A DNA stretch of 64,000 nt from Bacteroidota bacterium (GCA_017303905.1 JAFLBH010000002.1:124001-188000), one strand, 5' to 3'. Shown: positions 26,147 through 36,320, counted from the stretch's first letter. The notes: a model not told the origin generated them from the sequence alone. Numbers and translations are program-made.

Positions 26147-27775
26147 TTTATACGTTCCTACATTCCCTACTCTGTCTTGTACACTGACTAATATTTTCAA
26201 TTCTCCTGTTGGTGTATCGGCATTAAAAAAATAAGTGAGTAAATCGGATTTCGCATCGTATTCTGCCAATACCCATTGATCGTTCATGTAAACGTAATAG
26301 TTCGCAATTCCGCTTAAATTATCTGATATTTTAAAAGACAGATTTTCAGCTTTTTTAATTTGAGTTTTTAAACGTTTAAGCGGGATGGCTGTTTTGATTG
26401 TGGGCGGAATAGTGTCGAGCATCATCGTTAAATTACCAAACGATTTAAAATTGTATGAGTTAAAATTCTCACTCACTTTTGGCAGACAAACCGAATTATT
26501 GTTTTTCAAAATCCATTTCCCAGCCAACTCTTTTTGTTTTTCGGTTAACTTTATAGTAATTAAACCGGTCTGCCTTAATAGGGTATTAGTAAAAGATACA
26601 TTTACCGATTTTTTAGCACTGAAATTATCGGCAATCGAAATAAATCCACTTTGATAAACGGAGTTTGGAGGGATGTTTAGGGTAAAGGATTTGGCCGAAT
26701 GAGTAAATCCGGATTTGGCATTCATAAAATTCGGGGCTTTTGTGTTAATCCATTTATAATCGTTTAGTTCCTTTGACTTTATATAAAACATCAGATTATT
26801 ACTGTTTCCGGCTTCATCTCGCCACTCCAATTTAATGTGATGAAACAAAGTATCATTTAACTCAATTCTCCCTTTATTCTTGATATTCTTGTACATATAC
26901 GTTGCGTATACTGAGGGTAAAAAACATTTTTGATATTTACGTTTATACGCTTCAAATGAAAATTCACTCACATAATTCGCCAAATCAAAGGGTATATAAT
27001 TCAGCTCATGATGATACATTAACGTATCATCCAAAAATAATTTGGCTGAATAAATATTATTAGGATTACCATTAAACATTTCCTGATCATATCCGCTAAA
27101 TGCAATTCCTAATTTCGATTGATTAATTACGATAGAATCATTTACACAATACAAACTATCCTTTTTGTTCTTCACCGAAATATATTTAATAAGCTTTGGT
27201 TGAAGCGTATCTCGTATATCAAACAAAGCAAGTGACGTGCTATTGGGCTTTATGGTGTCTGCTAGTTTGTAAATCATTAAGGGATTAAGAGGGATTTCAG
27301 TTATTTCATCTCTTATTTCGAAATGAAGATGTGGTCCGGTTGAACCACCCGTATTGCCAACATAACCAATAAGCTCACCTTCTTTAACGGGTAATTCGTT
27401 TAATTGTGGGAATAGCTCCACTTCATAGGAAAGTTTTCTGATTTGTTCACGTTTCACATAATTTGAAATGGAATCGTTAAACCGCAATTGATGGGCGTAA
27501 ACACTAACTTTACCATCGTAATGTGTTATGTAAATGACTTTACCATAACCATAAGGACTTATCTTAATTCTGGAAATATAACCTGATTTCACAGCGTAAA
27601 TTGGAGATCCTAAAATATTCTCCCAGGCAAAATCGAGTCCCGCGTGAAAATGATTAGGTCTTATTTCACCGTAATTACCTGTTAAATTAGTATTTGATAC
27701 AGGCCATTTTGTATAAAGTTGGGCTCTTGCGCTTAAACAAAGGCACATTAACAGAATATATCCGATTTTGTTCAT
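26129..27775 (-). CDS. M23 family metallopeptidase
   Basis: A 548-residue exported protein with a signal peptide (MNKIGYILLMCLCLSARAQ). The N-terminal half carries the LytM/M23 endopeptidase fold: NHFHAGLDFAWE (~41-52) supplies the first His and Asp zinc ligands, VYAHQLRF (~92) a catalytic His, and GPHLHFEIRDE (~145) the H-x-H pair. Unusually the peptidase is at the N-terminus and is followed by ~380 residues of beta-rich sequence, including a Cys-poor C-terminal Ig-like part with TIPPTIKTAIPLKRL-type sequence near 455. It probably cleaves peptidoglycan cross-links in the periplasm. The downstream domain's role is unknown. Confidence 0.85.
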   Translation of the reverse strand: MNKIGYILLMCLCLSARAQLYTKWPVSNTNLTGNYGEIRPNHFHAGLDFAWENILGSPIYAVKSGYISRIKISPYGYGKVIYITHYDGKVSVYAHQLRFNDSISNYVKREQIRKLSYEVELFPQLNELPVKEGELIGYVGNTGGSTGPHLHFEIRDEITEIPLNPLMIYKLADTIKPNSTSLALFDIRDTLQPKLIKYISVKNKKDSLYCVNDSIVINQSKLGIAFSGYDQEMFNGNPNNIYSAKLFLDDTLMYHHELNYIPFDLANYVSEFSFEAYKRKYQKCFLPSVYATYMYKNIKNKGRIELNDTLFHHIKLEWRDEAGNSNNLMFYIKSKELNDYKWINTKAPNFMNAKSGFTHSAKSFTLNIPPNSVYQSGFISIADNFSAKKSVNVSFTNTLLRQTGLITIKLTEKQKELAGKWILKNNNSVCLPKVSENFNSYNFKSFGNLTMMLDTIPPTIKTAIPLKRLKTQIKKAENLSFKISDNLSGIANYYVYMNDQWVLAEYDAKSDLLTYFFNADTPTGELKILVSVQDRVGNVGTYKLILTR

Positions 27776-27944
27776 CTACACTGCTAAATTATCCACGAAC
27801 GGCTATCATTTTACATTAATGGTAGTCAATTATTAACCCTTTACCTATTAATAACTTAATAACGATTAATTCGACTAAAGATTTGCATTTAACACTCTGC
27901 TTTACTACTTTCATAGATAACAAACACACACTAACACACAACAC

Positions 27945-30900
27945 ATGAAAAACCTCTATTCAGGAAGCTTATTGCTGTTAAGCTTCGTTACGGGCACTTC
28001 TATTGCACAAACCAATCAACGTTTGATGGAAATGGCGCAAGAAAAAGCTTATGACAAAAACAAAGTTCACTTTGTACAGCTGAAAGAAAATTATACTATT
28101 TATGAAAATTCGGCAGAAGCTTTTTTAAACGCTGTTGTTCTTAATAATGACATGACAGTTAAAAAAATGCGGTCTGAACAGGACGAAATAGGTTATACAC
28201 ATACACGATATCAAGTTCAATATAACAACATTCCTGTTCATAATGCAATTATCGTTACGCACGGAACAGGCGGAAAAGTAGCTTCCATTAATGGAGATAT
28301 ATCTGCTATACAAAAACCCGTTAATGCGGTAGTTTTATCTGAGCAAAAAGCGCTTCAAAAAGCTTTACAAAAAATAAATGCTTCTAAGTATAAGTGGGAG
28401 AATAAGGAGGAAGAAGAGCATATGCGTAAAGCATTAAATGACCCTGATTTTTCTTATTCACCAAAAGGACAATTAGTATTATTTCAAAAGAACGAAAAAG
28501 TTTATTTCGCTTATAAGTTTAACATCTATGCTGAAGTTCCTTTATACAAAGCGAATGTGTTAGTGGATGCTCAAAGCGGAACTATTTTAGAAGAAGAAAA
28601 TCAAATTTGTCATGCTGATGTACCGGGAACTGCCGTAACAAAATACAGTGGTGTTCGTTCATTCACCGTAGATAATTTTGGTACAAATCAATACCGTATG
28701 CGTGAAACAGGCCGCGGTAATGGGGTAGCAACGTATAATTTAAATAACGGATCTAATTACGGTGCAGCTACTGATTTCACCAATACAACTACAAGTTGGA
28801 CAACAACCGGAGTTGACCAAGCTGCAGCTGATGCACATTGGGGTGCTGAAATGACTTATGATTATTATTTAAGTGCTCATAGCAGAAATAGTATTGACGG
28901 AGCAGGTTACAATTTATTAAGCTACGTACATTACAATACAAATTATGCTAACGCATTTTGGGATGGTACACGTATGACTTATGGTGATGGAAACGGCTCA
29001 ACCTTTACGATCTTAACCGCTTTGGATGTTTGTGGTCACGAAATCACACACGGATTAACCTCCAATACTTCTAATTTAACTTACAGTAATGAATCCGGTG
29101 CATTAAATGAAAGCTATTCTGATATTTTCGGTAATACCATCGAAAACTTTGCTCGTCCTACTCAATGGTCTTGGAAAGTTGGTGAAGATATGACACCAGG
29201 AAATAATGGTATTCGTAACATGTCGAATCCAGGTTTATTCGCGGATCCTGATACTTACTTAGGGACTAACTGGTATACAGGAACTGCAGATAATGGTGGT
29301 GTACACACAAATAGTGGTGTAAGTAATTTTTGGTATTATTTATTAGTGAATGGCGGTACAGGTGTGAATGATATTTCAAACTCTTATACTGTTACATCAA
29401 TTGGTTGGACGGCTGCTGCGCGTATTGCTTTCCGTGCCTTAACCGTATATTATACACCTTCCACTAATTATGCCCAAGCGCGTAATTTGTCGATTCAAGC
29501 TGCTAAAGATTTATATGGAAATTGTAGTAATGAAGTAGTTCAAGTAACTAACGCATGGTACGCTGTAGGTGTTGGACCTGCTTATTCAAATTCAATCTCT
29601 CCAAACTTTGTAGCGAATAGCACTTCATTTTGTACAGTGCCTGCCACTATCAACTTTAATAATACCACTGCAAATGGTTTAAGTTACCAATGGAATTTTG
29701 GTGATGGTTCAGCTATAGCAACTTCAACTAATCCTGTTCATACTTATACGGCTAATGGAACTTACTCTGTAAAATTAAAAGCGGTAGGTTGTTTATCAGC
29801 GGTGGATTCAATTATTAAAACGGCTTACATTACAATTAACACTCCGGCGAATCCTGTTACTACAGGCGCATCAAGATGTGGAACCGGAACGGTTAATTTG
29901 GTTGCAACCGGAACATCACAATTGTATTGGTATACTTCTCCAACAGGAACCGGAACCCCTGTTTTTATTGGAACCAACTACTCTACTCCATCTTTAAGTA
30001 CTACCACAAGTTATTATGTAGTTAATACCTCTACTAACACCCCTGTGTTTGGCGCACCAACTAGTACAAACATTGGCGCGGGTGCTAACTTTAATACCAA
30101 TACTGCTTACGAAATTTTCGATGTACTTCAACCTTGTACTTTAAGAACCGCAGTGATGTATGCAAGCACGGCCGGTAACAGAACAATCGAATTAAGAAAT
30201 TCTTCGAATGCAGTTATCACAAGTACAATTGTGAACCTTGCTATTGGTGCAAATACAGTGAACATTAATTTTGCCTTAACTCCCGGAACAGGTTACCGTT
30301 TAGGATTGAGCTCTACATCAGCTGTTAACTTATACCGTAATAGTGCAGGTGCTGTGTATCCATATAACATCGGAGGTTTAGTAAGTATTACCGGTTCAAG
30401 TGCGAGCACACCGGGTTATTTCTATTTCTATTACAACTGGCAAGTGCAAAAAGCGCCATGTACCAGTGCTCCGGTTGCTGTCACTGCAACCATCAGTGCC
30501 GGACCATCACTAACGGTTAATACCCCTACTATTTGTAGCGGACAATCAGCCAACCTTACGGCGAATGGTGCTACAACTTATTCCTGGAGTTCAGGACAAA
30601 CAACATCCGCTATTAATGTTACTCCGTCTTCAACTACAAACTATACAGTATATGGAACAAGTTCATCTTGTACGAACTCTTTAACAACATCTGTTGTAGT
30701 GAATCCAACACCTACAGTAACCGTAAACTCAGCTACAATTTGTGCGGGACAAAACGCGGTGTTAACGGCGAATGGCGCTTCAGCTTATTCATGGAGCTCA
30801 GGTCCTTCTACACAAAGTATTTCAGTGAGTCCAACTTCTAATACTACCTATACTGTAACAGGCTTAAGCGGTTCTTGTACAGGATCTGCTTTGTCTAGCG

Positions 30901-31418
30901 TGATTGTAAATGCGTTACCATCCGTAAGCTTAGCTGCTACATCAAGTACAGCTTGCACAAGTACAACAGGCGGTATTCCGGTTACCTTAACCGGAACTCC
31001 GGCCGGTGGTGTATATTCAGGGACTGGTGTGAGCGGAAATACATTTAACACACAAGCCGCTGCCGGAACATATACAGCGGTTTATTCTTATACCAATTCA
31101 AGTACAGGTTGTAGTAATTCAACTTCAACGAATATTGTTGTAAATGTTTGTACCGGTATTGAGTTACTAAATGGATTAACAGAAAAATTAACGGTTTATC
31201 CTAATCCGGCTACAGAGTATTTTATATTAAACGGAAATACTTCCGGAGAAAGTTTAACTGTAAATGTATATGATGTAACAGGAAAAATAATTATCAGTCA
31301 TTCTACTTCATCTAATCAAGAAATAATCGACATCTCTGAACTGGCTAAAGGAACTTACTTTGTAGAAGTTTTAAGTCAGCAGCAAAGAGTTTATAAAACA
31401 AATATCGTAAAACAATAA
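27945..31418 (+). CDS. M4 thermolysin-like metalloprotease with T9SS type A sorting domain
   Basis: A 1157-residue secreted protease. Domains in order: signal peptide (1-21); FTP/PepSY propeptide (~60-225), an intramolecular chaperone and inhibitor; M4 catalytic domain (~230-545) with HEITH at 365-369, third zinc ligand Glu389 in GALNESYSD and the catalytic-His loop NGGVHTNSGVSNFW; a PKD domain (~560-620) with YQWNFGDG; an unnamed ~150-residue domain (GAPTSTNIGAG to GYFYFYYNWQVQ) shared with the next gene; two Ig-like repeats with YSWSSGQTT and YSWSSGPST; and a type A T9SS tail (LTVYPNPATEYF to NIVKQ). Likely an extracellular protease for protein nutrient breakdown. Confidence 0.9.
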   Translation: MKNLYSGSLLLLSFVTGTSIAQTNQRLMEMAQEKAYDKNKVHFVQLKENYTIYENSAEAFLNAVVLNNDMTVKKMRSEQDEIGYTHTRYQVQYNNIPVHNAIIVTHGTGGKVASINGDISAIQKPVNAVVLSEQKALQKALQKINASKYKWENKEEEEHMRKALNDPDFSYSPKGQLVLFQKNEKVYFAYKFNIYAEVPLYKANVLVDAQSGTILEEENQICHADVPGTAVTKYSGVRSFTVDNFGTNQYRMRETGRGNGVATYNLNNGSNYGAATDFTNTTTSWTTTGVDQAAADAHWGAEMTYDYYLSAHSRNSIDGAGYNLLSYVHYNTNYANAFWDGTRMTYGDGNGSTFTILTALDVCGHEITHGLTSNTSNLTYSNESGALNESYSDIFGNTIENFARPTQWSWKVGEDMTPGNNGIRNMSNPGLFADPDTYLGTNWYTGTADNGGVHTNSGVSNFWYYLLVNGGTGVNDISNSYTVTSIGWTAAARIAFRALTVYYTPSTNYAQARNLSIQAAKDLYGNCSNEVVQVTNAWYAVGVGPAYSNSISPNFVANSTSFCTVPATINFNNTTANGLSYQWNFGDGSAIATSTNPVHTYTANGTYSVKLKAVGCLSAVDSIIKTAYITINTPANPVTTGASRCGTGTVNLVATGTSQLYWYTSPTGTGTPVFIGTNYSTPSLSTTTSYYVVNTSTNTPVFGAPTSTNIGAGANFNTNTAYEIFDVLQPCTLRTAVMYASTAGNRTIELRNSSNAVITSTIVNLAIGANTVNINFALTPGTGYRLGLSSTSAVNLYRNSAGAVYPYNIGGLVSITGSSASTPGYFYFYYNWQVQKAPCTSAPVAVTATISAGPSLTVNTPTICSGQSANLTANGATTYSWSSGQTTSAINVTPSSTTNYTVYGTSSSCTNSLTTSVVVNPTPTVTVNSATICAGQNAVLTANGASAYSWSSGPSTQSISVSPTSNTTYTVTGLSGSCTGSALSSVIVNALPSVSLAATSSTACTSTTGGIPVTLTGTPAGGVYSGTGVSGNTFNTQAAAGTYTAVYSYTNSSTGCSNSTSTNIVVNVCTGIELLNGLTEKLTVYPNPATEYFILNGNTSGESLTVNVYDVTGKIIISHSTSSNQEIIDISELAKGTYFVEVLSQQQRVYKTNIVKQ

Positions 31419-31429
31419 TCACTACAATC

Positions 31430-31461
31430 CAATAGGTTTGGTATGGTAACCAAACCTATTG
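31430..31461 (+). terminator. Hairpin between the two M4 protease genes
   Basis: Perfect 13-bp stem CAATAGGTTTGGT (31430-31442) with ACCAAACCTATTG (31449-31461) around a 6-nt loop, followed by TTATTTATTT. The T-tract is interrupted, so it may be a partial terminator or an mRNA-stabilising end that sets the expression ratio of the two genes. Confidence 0.65.
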
Positions 31462-31486
31462 TTATTTATTTCCGTAATAATTATAA

Positions 31487-34400
31487 ATGAAAAATCTAAC
31501 CGTAAAGGCTTTAGCGCTTAGCCTAGGATTAAGCACTTTTGCTTATTCACAAAATAAAAGCGTATTAAATTCAATTGCACAAGAAGTATCTTATGATAAA
31601 AATGGCAAAACAGATTTTGTAAAAATTAAATCGGGATTGTCCGTTTTCGAATCTAATACTGAAGGCTTCATCAATTCAACTTTCTTAAATGATTTGTTTA
31701 GAATTTCTAAACTAAAAAGTGAAACCGATGAGCTCGGTTATACGCATCAACGCTATTCCATTACCTACAATAATGTTCCTGTTTGTAATGAACAAATAGT
31801 AACGCATTCTAAAGATGGTAAAATCGTTTCATTAAACGGACATCTTAGTGCGTATAACGAGCCTGTAAATTCCGTTGTATTAAACGAAAGCAAAGCACTT
31901 GAAAAGGCTTTACAAAAAGTAAATGCTCAAAAATACATGTGGGAGAATGAAGCACAAACTGCACAGATGCGAAAATCATTCAACAACTCACAATTTACTT
32001 TTTACCCTAAAGCAGAACTTGTTTTGTTTGTGAATGCTCAAGAGGAATTACGTTATGCTTACAAATTTGATATTTATGCCGAATTACCACTTTATAGAGC
32101 GAATGTATTTGTTGATGCGCAAACCGGAACTATACTTTCTGAAGAAAACTTAATACATACGGCTGATGTTCCTGCAACGGCGAATACACGTTTTAGCGGT
32201 GTTAAAACAATGACTGTTGATAATGTATCTCCGGGGCTATATCGCCTTCAGGAAACCGGTCGCGGTTTAGGCGTTGAAACCTATAACTTAAATACCAGCC
32301 AAACTTTTTCGGCTGCAGTAGATTATACAAACACAACCACCAGTTGGACTACCACAACTATCCAACAAGTAGGAACAGATGCGCATTGGGGAGCGGAAAT
32401 GGTTTATGATTATTATTTAACGCAACACAGTCGTAATAGTATCGATAATGCCGGACATAAATTAATCAGCTATGCCGATTATGGTGTTGCTTATCAAAAT
32501 GCCTTTTGGAATGGCTTCTGGATGACCTACGGCTCCGGCGGCGGCGGCGGATTTACCGGATTAGATATTTGTGGGCATGAAGTAACGCATGGTTTAACAT
32601 CTAAAACATCAGCATTGGTTTATCAAAACGAATCAGGCGCATTAAACGAGAGCTATTCTGATATTTTTGGAGTAGCTATTGAACATTTTGCAAAACCATC
32701 TTCTGCAAATTGGTTAATGGGTGAAGATGTTGGTGTGATCAGAAGTATGTCGAATCCTAATGCTTATGGTGATCCGGATACATATCAGGGATTAAACTGG
32801 TATACCGGAACAGGTGATAATGGTGGCGTACATACCAACAGCGGTGTAAGTAATTTCTGGTATTATTTATTATGCCAGGGCGGTACAGGTGTTAACGATA
32901 TCTCCAATTCTTATACTGTTACTTCAATAGGTATGACTGCTGCATCAAGAATTGCATTCCGCGCCTTAACGGTTTATTACGGGCCAAATACAAATTATTC
33001 TCAAGCAAGAACTCTATCTATTCAGGCAGCCACTGATTTATACGGCGCATGTTCTAATGAAGTATATCAAGTTAAAAATGCATGGTATGCTGTTGGTGTT
33101 GGTCCTGCTCCATCAGGAACGTTGGCACCAGTTACTAATTTCACATCTTTTGCCGGTTCGATTTGCTCTTTACCTGTAACCGTAAATTTTGTAAACAAAA
33201 CAATGGGGGGTGACAATTATTTCTGGGATTTTGGAGATGGCTCAGCCATTTCAACTTCTTTCAATCCTACTCACACTTATACTACAAATGGAGTTTATAC
33301 CGTGAAACTAAAATCAACTTCAAATTGCTCTTCTATTCCCGATTCCATCATTAAAACATCTTACTTAACGATAAACGCTCCGTCACCATCAAACATTACA
33401 AGTAGCGCGCCAATTTGCGCCGGTACCAGCGCTACTTTAAACGCAAGTGGAACAGGACAACAATACTGGTATAACGTACCAAATACCACGGCAACTCCTT
33501 TATTTATTGGTAATGCTTTTATCAGTCCAACTTTAACATCAAATAGTACATTCTATATTGTTAATACTTTAACAAATACGGCTATTTTTGGAGCACCAAC
33601 TTCAACGGCTATTGGTACCGGAGCATTTTTCCCGGGAACCACAGCTTACGATTCATTAACTGTTTTACAACCTTGTACTTTGAAATCGGTAGTTGTTTAT
33701 GCCAGTACAACTGCTAATCGTGTATTTGAGTTAAGAAATTCAGCAAACGCAGTTTTATCTACAACAACCATTCCTTTAACTGCAGGGGTTAATACAGTCA
33801 ATCTTAATTTTAAATTAAATCCCGGATATGGCTACCGTTTAGGATTAGGAGCAGGAACAGCGCAGTTGTATAGAAATAGTGGTGGCGTTTCTTATCCATA
33901 TAACATTGGTGGTTTGGTTGAAATAACGGGTTCAAGCGGTGGTGCCGGACAATTTTTCTTCTTCTATAATTGGGAAGTTCAACAAGATAATTGCACCTCA
34001 TTAACAAATTCAGTTACCGTTACGGTGAATCAATTACCCAATGTAAGTGCCAGCGCAACTAACACACAAGTTTGTACCGACGATGGAGCATTGGCTTTAG
34101 TTGGTAGTCCTGCCGGTGGAACCTTCAGCGGAAGCGGTGTTATCGGAACAAATTTCAATCCTTCAGTTGGTGCGGGAAGTTATACCGTTAATTATGTTTA
34201 CACAGATGGCAACGGATGCTCAAATACAGGCAATTTAAACATTGTTGTATCGCCTTGTATTGGCGTAAATGAAATTTCAGGACTTCAAGACTTAACTATT
34301 TTCCCTAATCCATTTAATGATTTGATTCACGTAAACGGTTTAAACAACTTAGTGAATGCTAAAATTCTATTAACTGATGCAACAGGAAAACAAGTTTTAG

Positions 34401-34522
34401 TTAAAGAAGTAAACGGGATAGATGAAGTTATTTCGGTGAATAAGCTCTCTGCGGGAGTATACTTACTCGAGATTAAAGACGAACAAGGACATCATTATCG
34501 TTCAAAACTCATTAAGCAATAA
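31487..34522 (+). CDS. Second M4 thermolysin-like protease with T9SS type A sorting domain
   Basis: A 1011-residue paralogue of the preceding gene, 68 nt downstream. Signal peptide (MKNLTVKALALSLGLSTFAYSQ), FTP/PepSY propeptide, M4 catalytic domain with HEVTH at residues 364-368, NESGALNESYSDIFG for the third ligand, and NGGVHTNSGVSNFWYYLL, then a PKD domain (YFWDFGDG), the shared ~150-residue domain (GAPTSTAIGTG to QFFFFYNWEVQ), one Ig-like module and a type A sorting tail (LTIFPNPFNDLI to SKLIKQ). It lacks the two extra Ig-like repeats of its neighbour and has a GSGGGGGF insertion just before the HEVTH helix. All catalytic residues are present. Confidence 0.9.
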   Translation: MKNLTVKALALSLGLSTFAYSQNKSVLNSIAQEVSYDKNGKTDFVKIKSGLSVFESNTEGFINSTFLNDLFRISKLKSETDELGYTHQRYSITYNNVPVCNEQIVTHSKDGKIVSLNGHLSAYNEPVNSVVLNESKALEKALQKVNAQKYMWENEAQTAQMRKSFNNSQFTFYPKAELVLFVNAQEELRYAYKFDIYAELPLYRANVFVDAQTGTILSEENLIHTADVPATANTRFSGVKTMTVDNVSPGLYRLQETGRGLGVETYNLNTSQTFSAAVDYTNTTTSWTTTTIQQVGTDAHWGAEMVYDYYLTQHSRNSIDNAGHKLISYADYGVAYQNAFWNGFWMTYGSGGGGGFTGLDICGHEVTHGLTSKTSALVYQNESGALNESYSDIFGVAIEHFAKPSSANWLMGEDVGVIRSMSNPNAYGDPDTYQGLNWYTGTGDNGGVHTNSGVSNFWYYLLCQGGTGVNDISNSYTVTSIGMTAASRIAFRALTVYYGPNTNYSQARTLSIQAATDLYGACSNEVYQVKNAWYAVGVGPAPSGTLAPVTNFTSFAGSICSLPVTVNFVNKTMGGDNYFWDFGDGSAISTSFNPTHTYTTNGVYTVKLKSTSNCSSIPDSIIKTSYLTINAPSPSNITSSAPICAGTSATLNASGTGQQYWYNVPNTTATPLFIGNAFISPTLTSNSTFYIVNTLTNTAIFGAPTSTAIGTGAFFPGTTAYDSLTVLQPCTLKSVVVYASTTANRVFELRNSANAVLSTTTIPLTAGVNTVNLNFKLNPGYGYRLGLGAGTAQLYRNSGGVSYPYNIGGLVEITGSSGGAGQFFFFYNWEVQQDNCTSLTNSVTVTVNQLPNVSASATNTQVCTDDGALALVGSPAGGTFSGSGVIGTNFNPSVGAGSYTVNYVYTDGNGCSNTGNLNIVVSPCIGVNEISGLQDLTIFPNPFNDLIHVNGLNNLVNAKILLTDATGKQVLVKEVNGIDEVISVNKLSAGVYLLEIKDEQGHHYRSKLIKQ

Positions 34523-34532
34523 ATACTATTTT

Positions 34533-34570
34533 AAAGCCCCAGTCTCTAAAGCTCAGAACCGGGGGCTTTT
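34533..34570 (+). terminator. Rho-independent terminator after M4 pair
   Basis: AAAGCCCC (34533-34540) pairs with GGGGCTTTT (34562-34570) with a ~21-nt loop, followed by a T-rich tract. The stem is GC-rich but the loop is long. Confidence 0.7.
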
Positions 34571-34621
34571 TGTTTTTTATAATTAATGGAAATAAAATGG
34601 TAATTTCGCCCCTCGGTTTAA

Positions 34622-35242
34622 ATGCTATATCAATTAATTATAGGAACAGTCACAATAAGTGTATTACACGCGCTTATTCCAAGTCATTGGTTACCTATTC
34701 TGGCATTTGAGAAAAAATTCAATTGGACGAAAGAACAAACTTTAAGAATAACTGTCATCTCCGCTTTAGCGCATGCTTTAAGTACAGTTTTATTGGGTAT
34801 TGCCATTGGCTTGCTTAGTTTGAAGGTGAGTGCTATCTATGAGGAGATCATGGAATATGTAATGGCAGTTGTTTTGGTAGTTCTGGGAATTATTTTCATC
34901 GTACGCCATCATCATCATAACCACTTTCATTTACATAATGAGGGCGAATTACAAACTTTAAGTTCAAGAAAAATAATTACGGTTTTGGTGACAAGCATGT
35001 TTTTATCGCCATGCTTAGAAATTGAAGGCTACTTTATTTTAGCAGGTTCGGCGGGACTTAAATATATCTTCTTAACCAGTGTGCTTTATATTGGAATATC
35101 CGTATTAGGTATTGTAATCTGGATTTCATTTGCGCAAAAAATTCTTAAGAAAATAAATGCGCATAAAATTGAACATAATGCGGGGTTAATTTCCGGGATT
35201 GTATTAATCATCACCGGTATTATTAGTGTTTTCATCAAATAA
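34622..35242 (+). CDS. Putative NicO-like metal transporter membrane protein
   Basis: A 206-residue membrane protein with about six transmembrane segments. The first, with ISVLHALIPSHWLPILAF, has the His-containing helix typical of nickel/cobalt NicO/RcnA-type and related transporters, and a cytoplasmic or periplasmic His-rich loop RHHHHNHFHLHNEGE sits near residues 98-112. A second conserved segment reads FLSPCLEIEGYFILAGSAG. These features suggest divalent metal transport. TAATTTCG occurs 13 nt before the ATG. The family assignment is by eye. Confidence 0.6.
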   Translation: MLYQLIIGTVTISVLHALIPSHWLPILAFEKKFNWTKEQTLRITVISALAHALSTVLLGIAIGLLSLKVSAIYEEIMEYVMAVVLVVLGIIFIVRHHHHNHFHLHNEGELQTLSSRKIITVLVTSMFLSPCLEIEGYFILAGSAGLKYIFLTSVLYIGISVLGIVIWISFAQKILKKINAHKIEHNAGLISGIVLIITGIISVFIK

Positions 35243-35243
35243 A

Positions 35244-35265
35244 AAAGGTAGCCTAAGCTACCTTT
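35244..35265. terminator. Bidirectional terminator containing the ilvE stop codon
   Basis: AAAGGTAGC (35244-35252) pairs with GCTACCTTT (35257-35265) around CTAA. The loop and right arm contain the minus-strand TAG stop of the ilvE gene, so the coding sequence runs into the hairpin. Confidence 0.8.
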
Positions 35266-36320
35266 ATAATCCATCGGAATTTATCTTCCACTCGACCTTT
35301 TCTGATATCTCTTAAAGCCTGATCAATTTTAGGTGAGAATTTTCTCTTTTCAATCGGCGGCAATTCATAATCTTTTCCTTCAAAACCAATCGTAACAATG
35401 TGAGCTATGGTAGCAGCGGTACCTACACCAAATGCTTCCTGTAATTTACCGTTTTTGTGCGCGTCAAAAATTTCTTTAATAGATACTTTACGCTCTTCTA
35501 CCATCATTCCCCAATCGCGGGCTAGTTGAATAACGCTATCACGAGTTACACCGGCTAAAATTGTATCACTTGTTGCCGGAGTAATTAAGATATTATCAAT
35601 AACAAACATAAGGTTCATGGTACCGGATTCCTCAACGTAAGAGTGTGTCTTCGCATCGGTCCAAATTACTTGCTGGTATCCTTTTTGCTGAGCTAATTTT
35701 GTTGGGAATAAGCTTCGGCCATAATTACCTGCGCATTTAGTAAAACCAACACCACCTTCAACCGCACGGAAATAATTCGTTTCAACCATTACTTTAATTG
35801 GTTCAGAATAATATTTTCCGGCAGGACAAGTAATGATAATGAACTTATATGTATCACTTGCTTTAACACCAATTGCTTCATCTGTAGCAATCATAAACGG
35901 ACGGATATATAAACTCCCGGTTTCAGAATCTGGAACCCAGGCTTTATCTAATTTCAAAAGTTCGTTTAATCCACCCATGAAAATTTCTTCAGGTACTTCC
36001 GGCATTGCCATACGAACGGCAGAAATATTTAAACGCTTAAAATTATCTAAAGGACGAAACAAATTGATTTCTCCGCTAGATGTTTTGTACGCTTTCATAC
36101 CTTCAAAAATAGCTTGTCCGTAATGAAGTGCCGACAAAGCTAAACTCATTGGTACATCTTGATATGGCATGATAGCACCTTGATGCCATTTACCATCTTT
36201 ATATTCTGCCACAAACATGTGGTCTGAAAAAACTTTACCGAAAGGAACATTATTCACATCATATTCCCCTACTCTGCTCTTCGCAATTTTCTGGATTTTG
36301 ATTGGTTCAGTACTGGTCAT
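35253..36320 (-). CDS. ilvE: Branched-chain amino acid aminotransferase
   Basis: A 355-residue PLP-dependent class IV aminotransferase, length typical of the eukaryote-like BCAT group. Visible motifs: ALHYGQAIFEGMKAYKT (~85-101), RPFMIATDEAIGVKAS, the Schiff-base lysine in GVGFTKCAGNYGRSLFP (~195), and VEESGTMNLMFV (~232), followed by DTILAGVTRDSVIQLA. It interconverts Leu, Ile and Val with their 2-oxo acids using glutamate. The gene is alone; its stop lies inside a terminator hairpin shared with its convergent neighbour. Confidence 0.92.
   Translation of the reverse strand: MTSTEPIKIQKIAKSRVGEYDVNNVPFGKVFSDHMFVAEYKDGKWHQGAIMPYQDVPMSLALSALHYGQAIFEGMKAYKTSSGEINLFRPLDNFKRLNISAVRMAMPEVPEEIFMGGLNELLKLDKAWVPDSETGSLYIRPFMIATDEAIGVKASDTYKFIIITCPAGKYYSEPIKVMVETNYFRAVEGGVGFTKCAGNYGRSLFPTKLAQQKGYQQVIWTDAKTHSYVEESGTMNLMFVIDNILITPATSDTILAGVTRDSVIQLARDWGMMVEERKVSIKEIFDAHKNGKLQEAFGVGTAATIAHIVTIGFEGKDYELPPIEKRKFSPKIDQALRDIRKGRVEDKFRWIIKVA

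Noticed and set aside
32531..32550. (GGC)n microsatellite
   Set aside because: It is an in-frame Gly-rich codon run inside the second M4 protease, too short and coding to be called a separate repeat feature.
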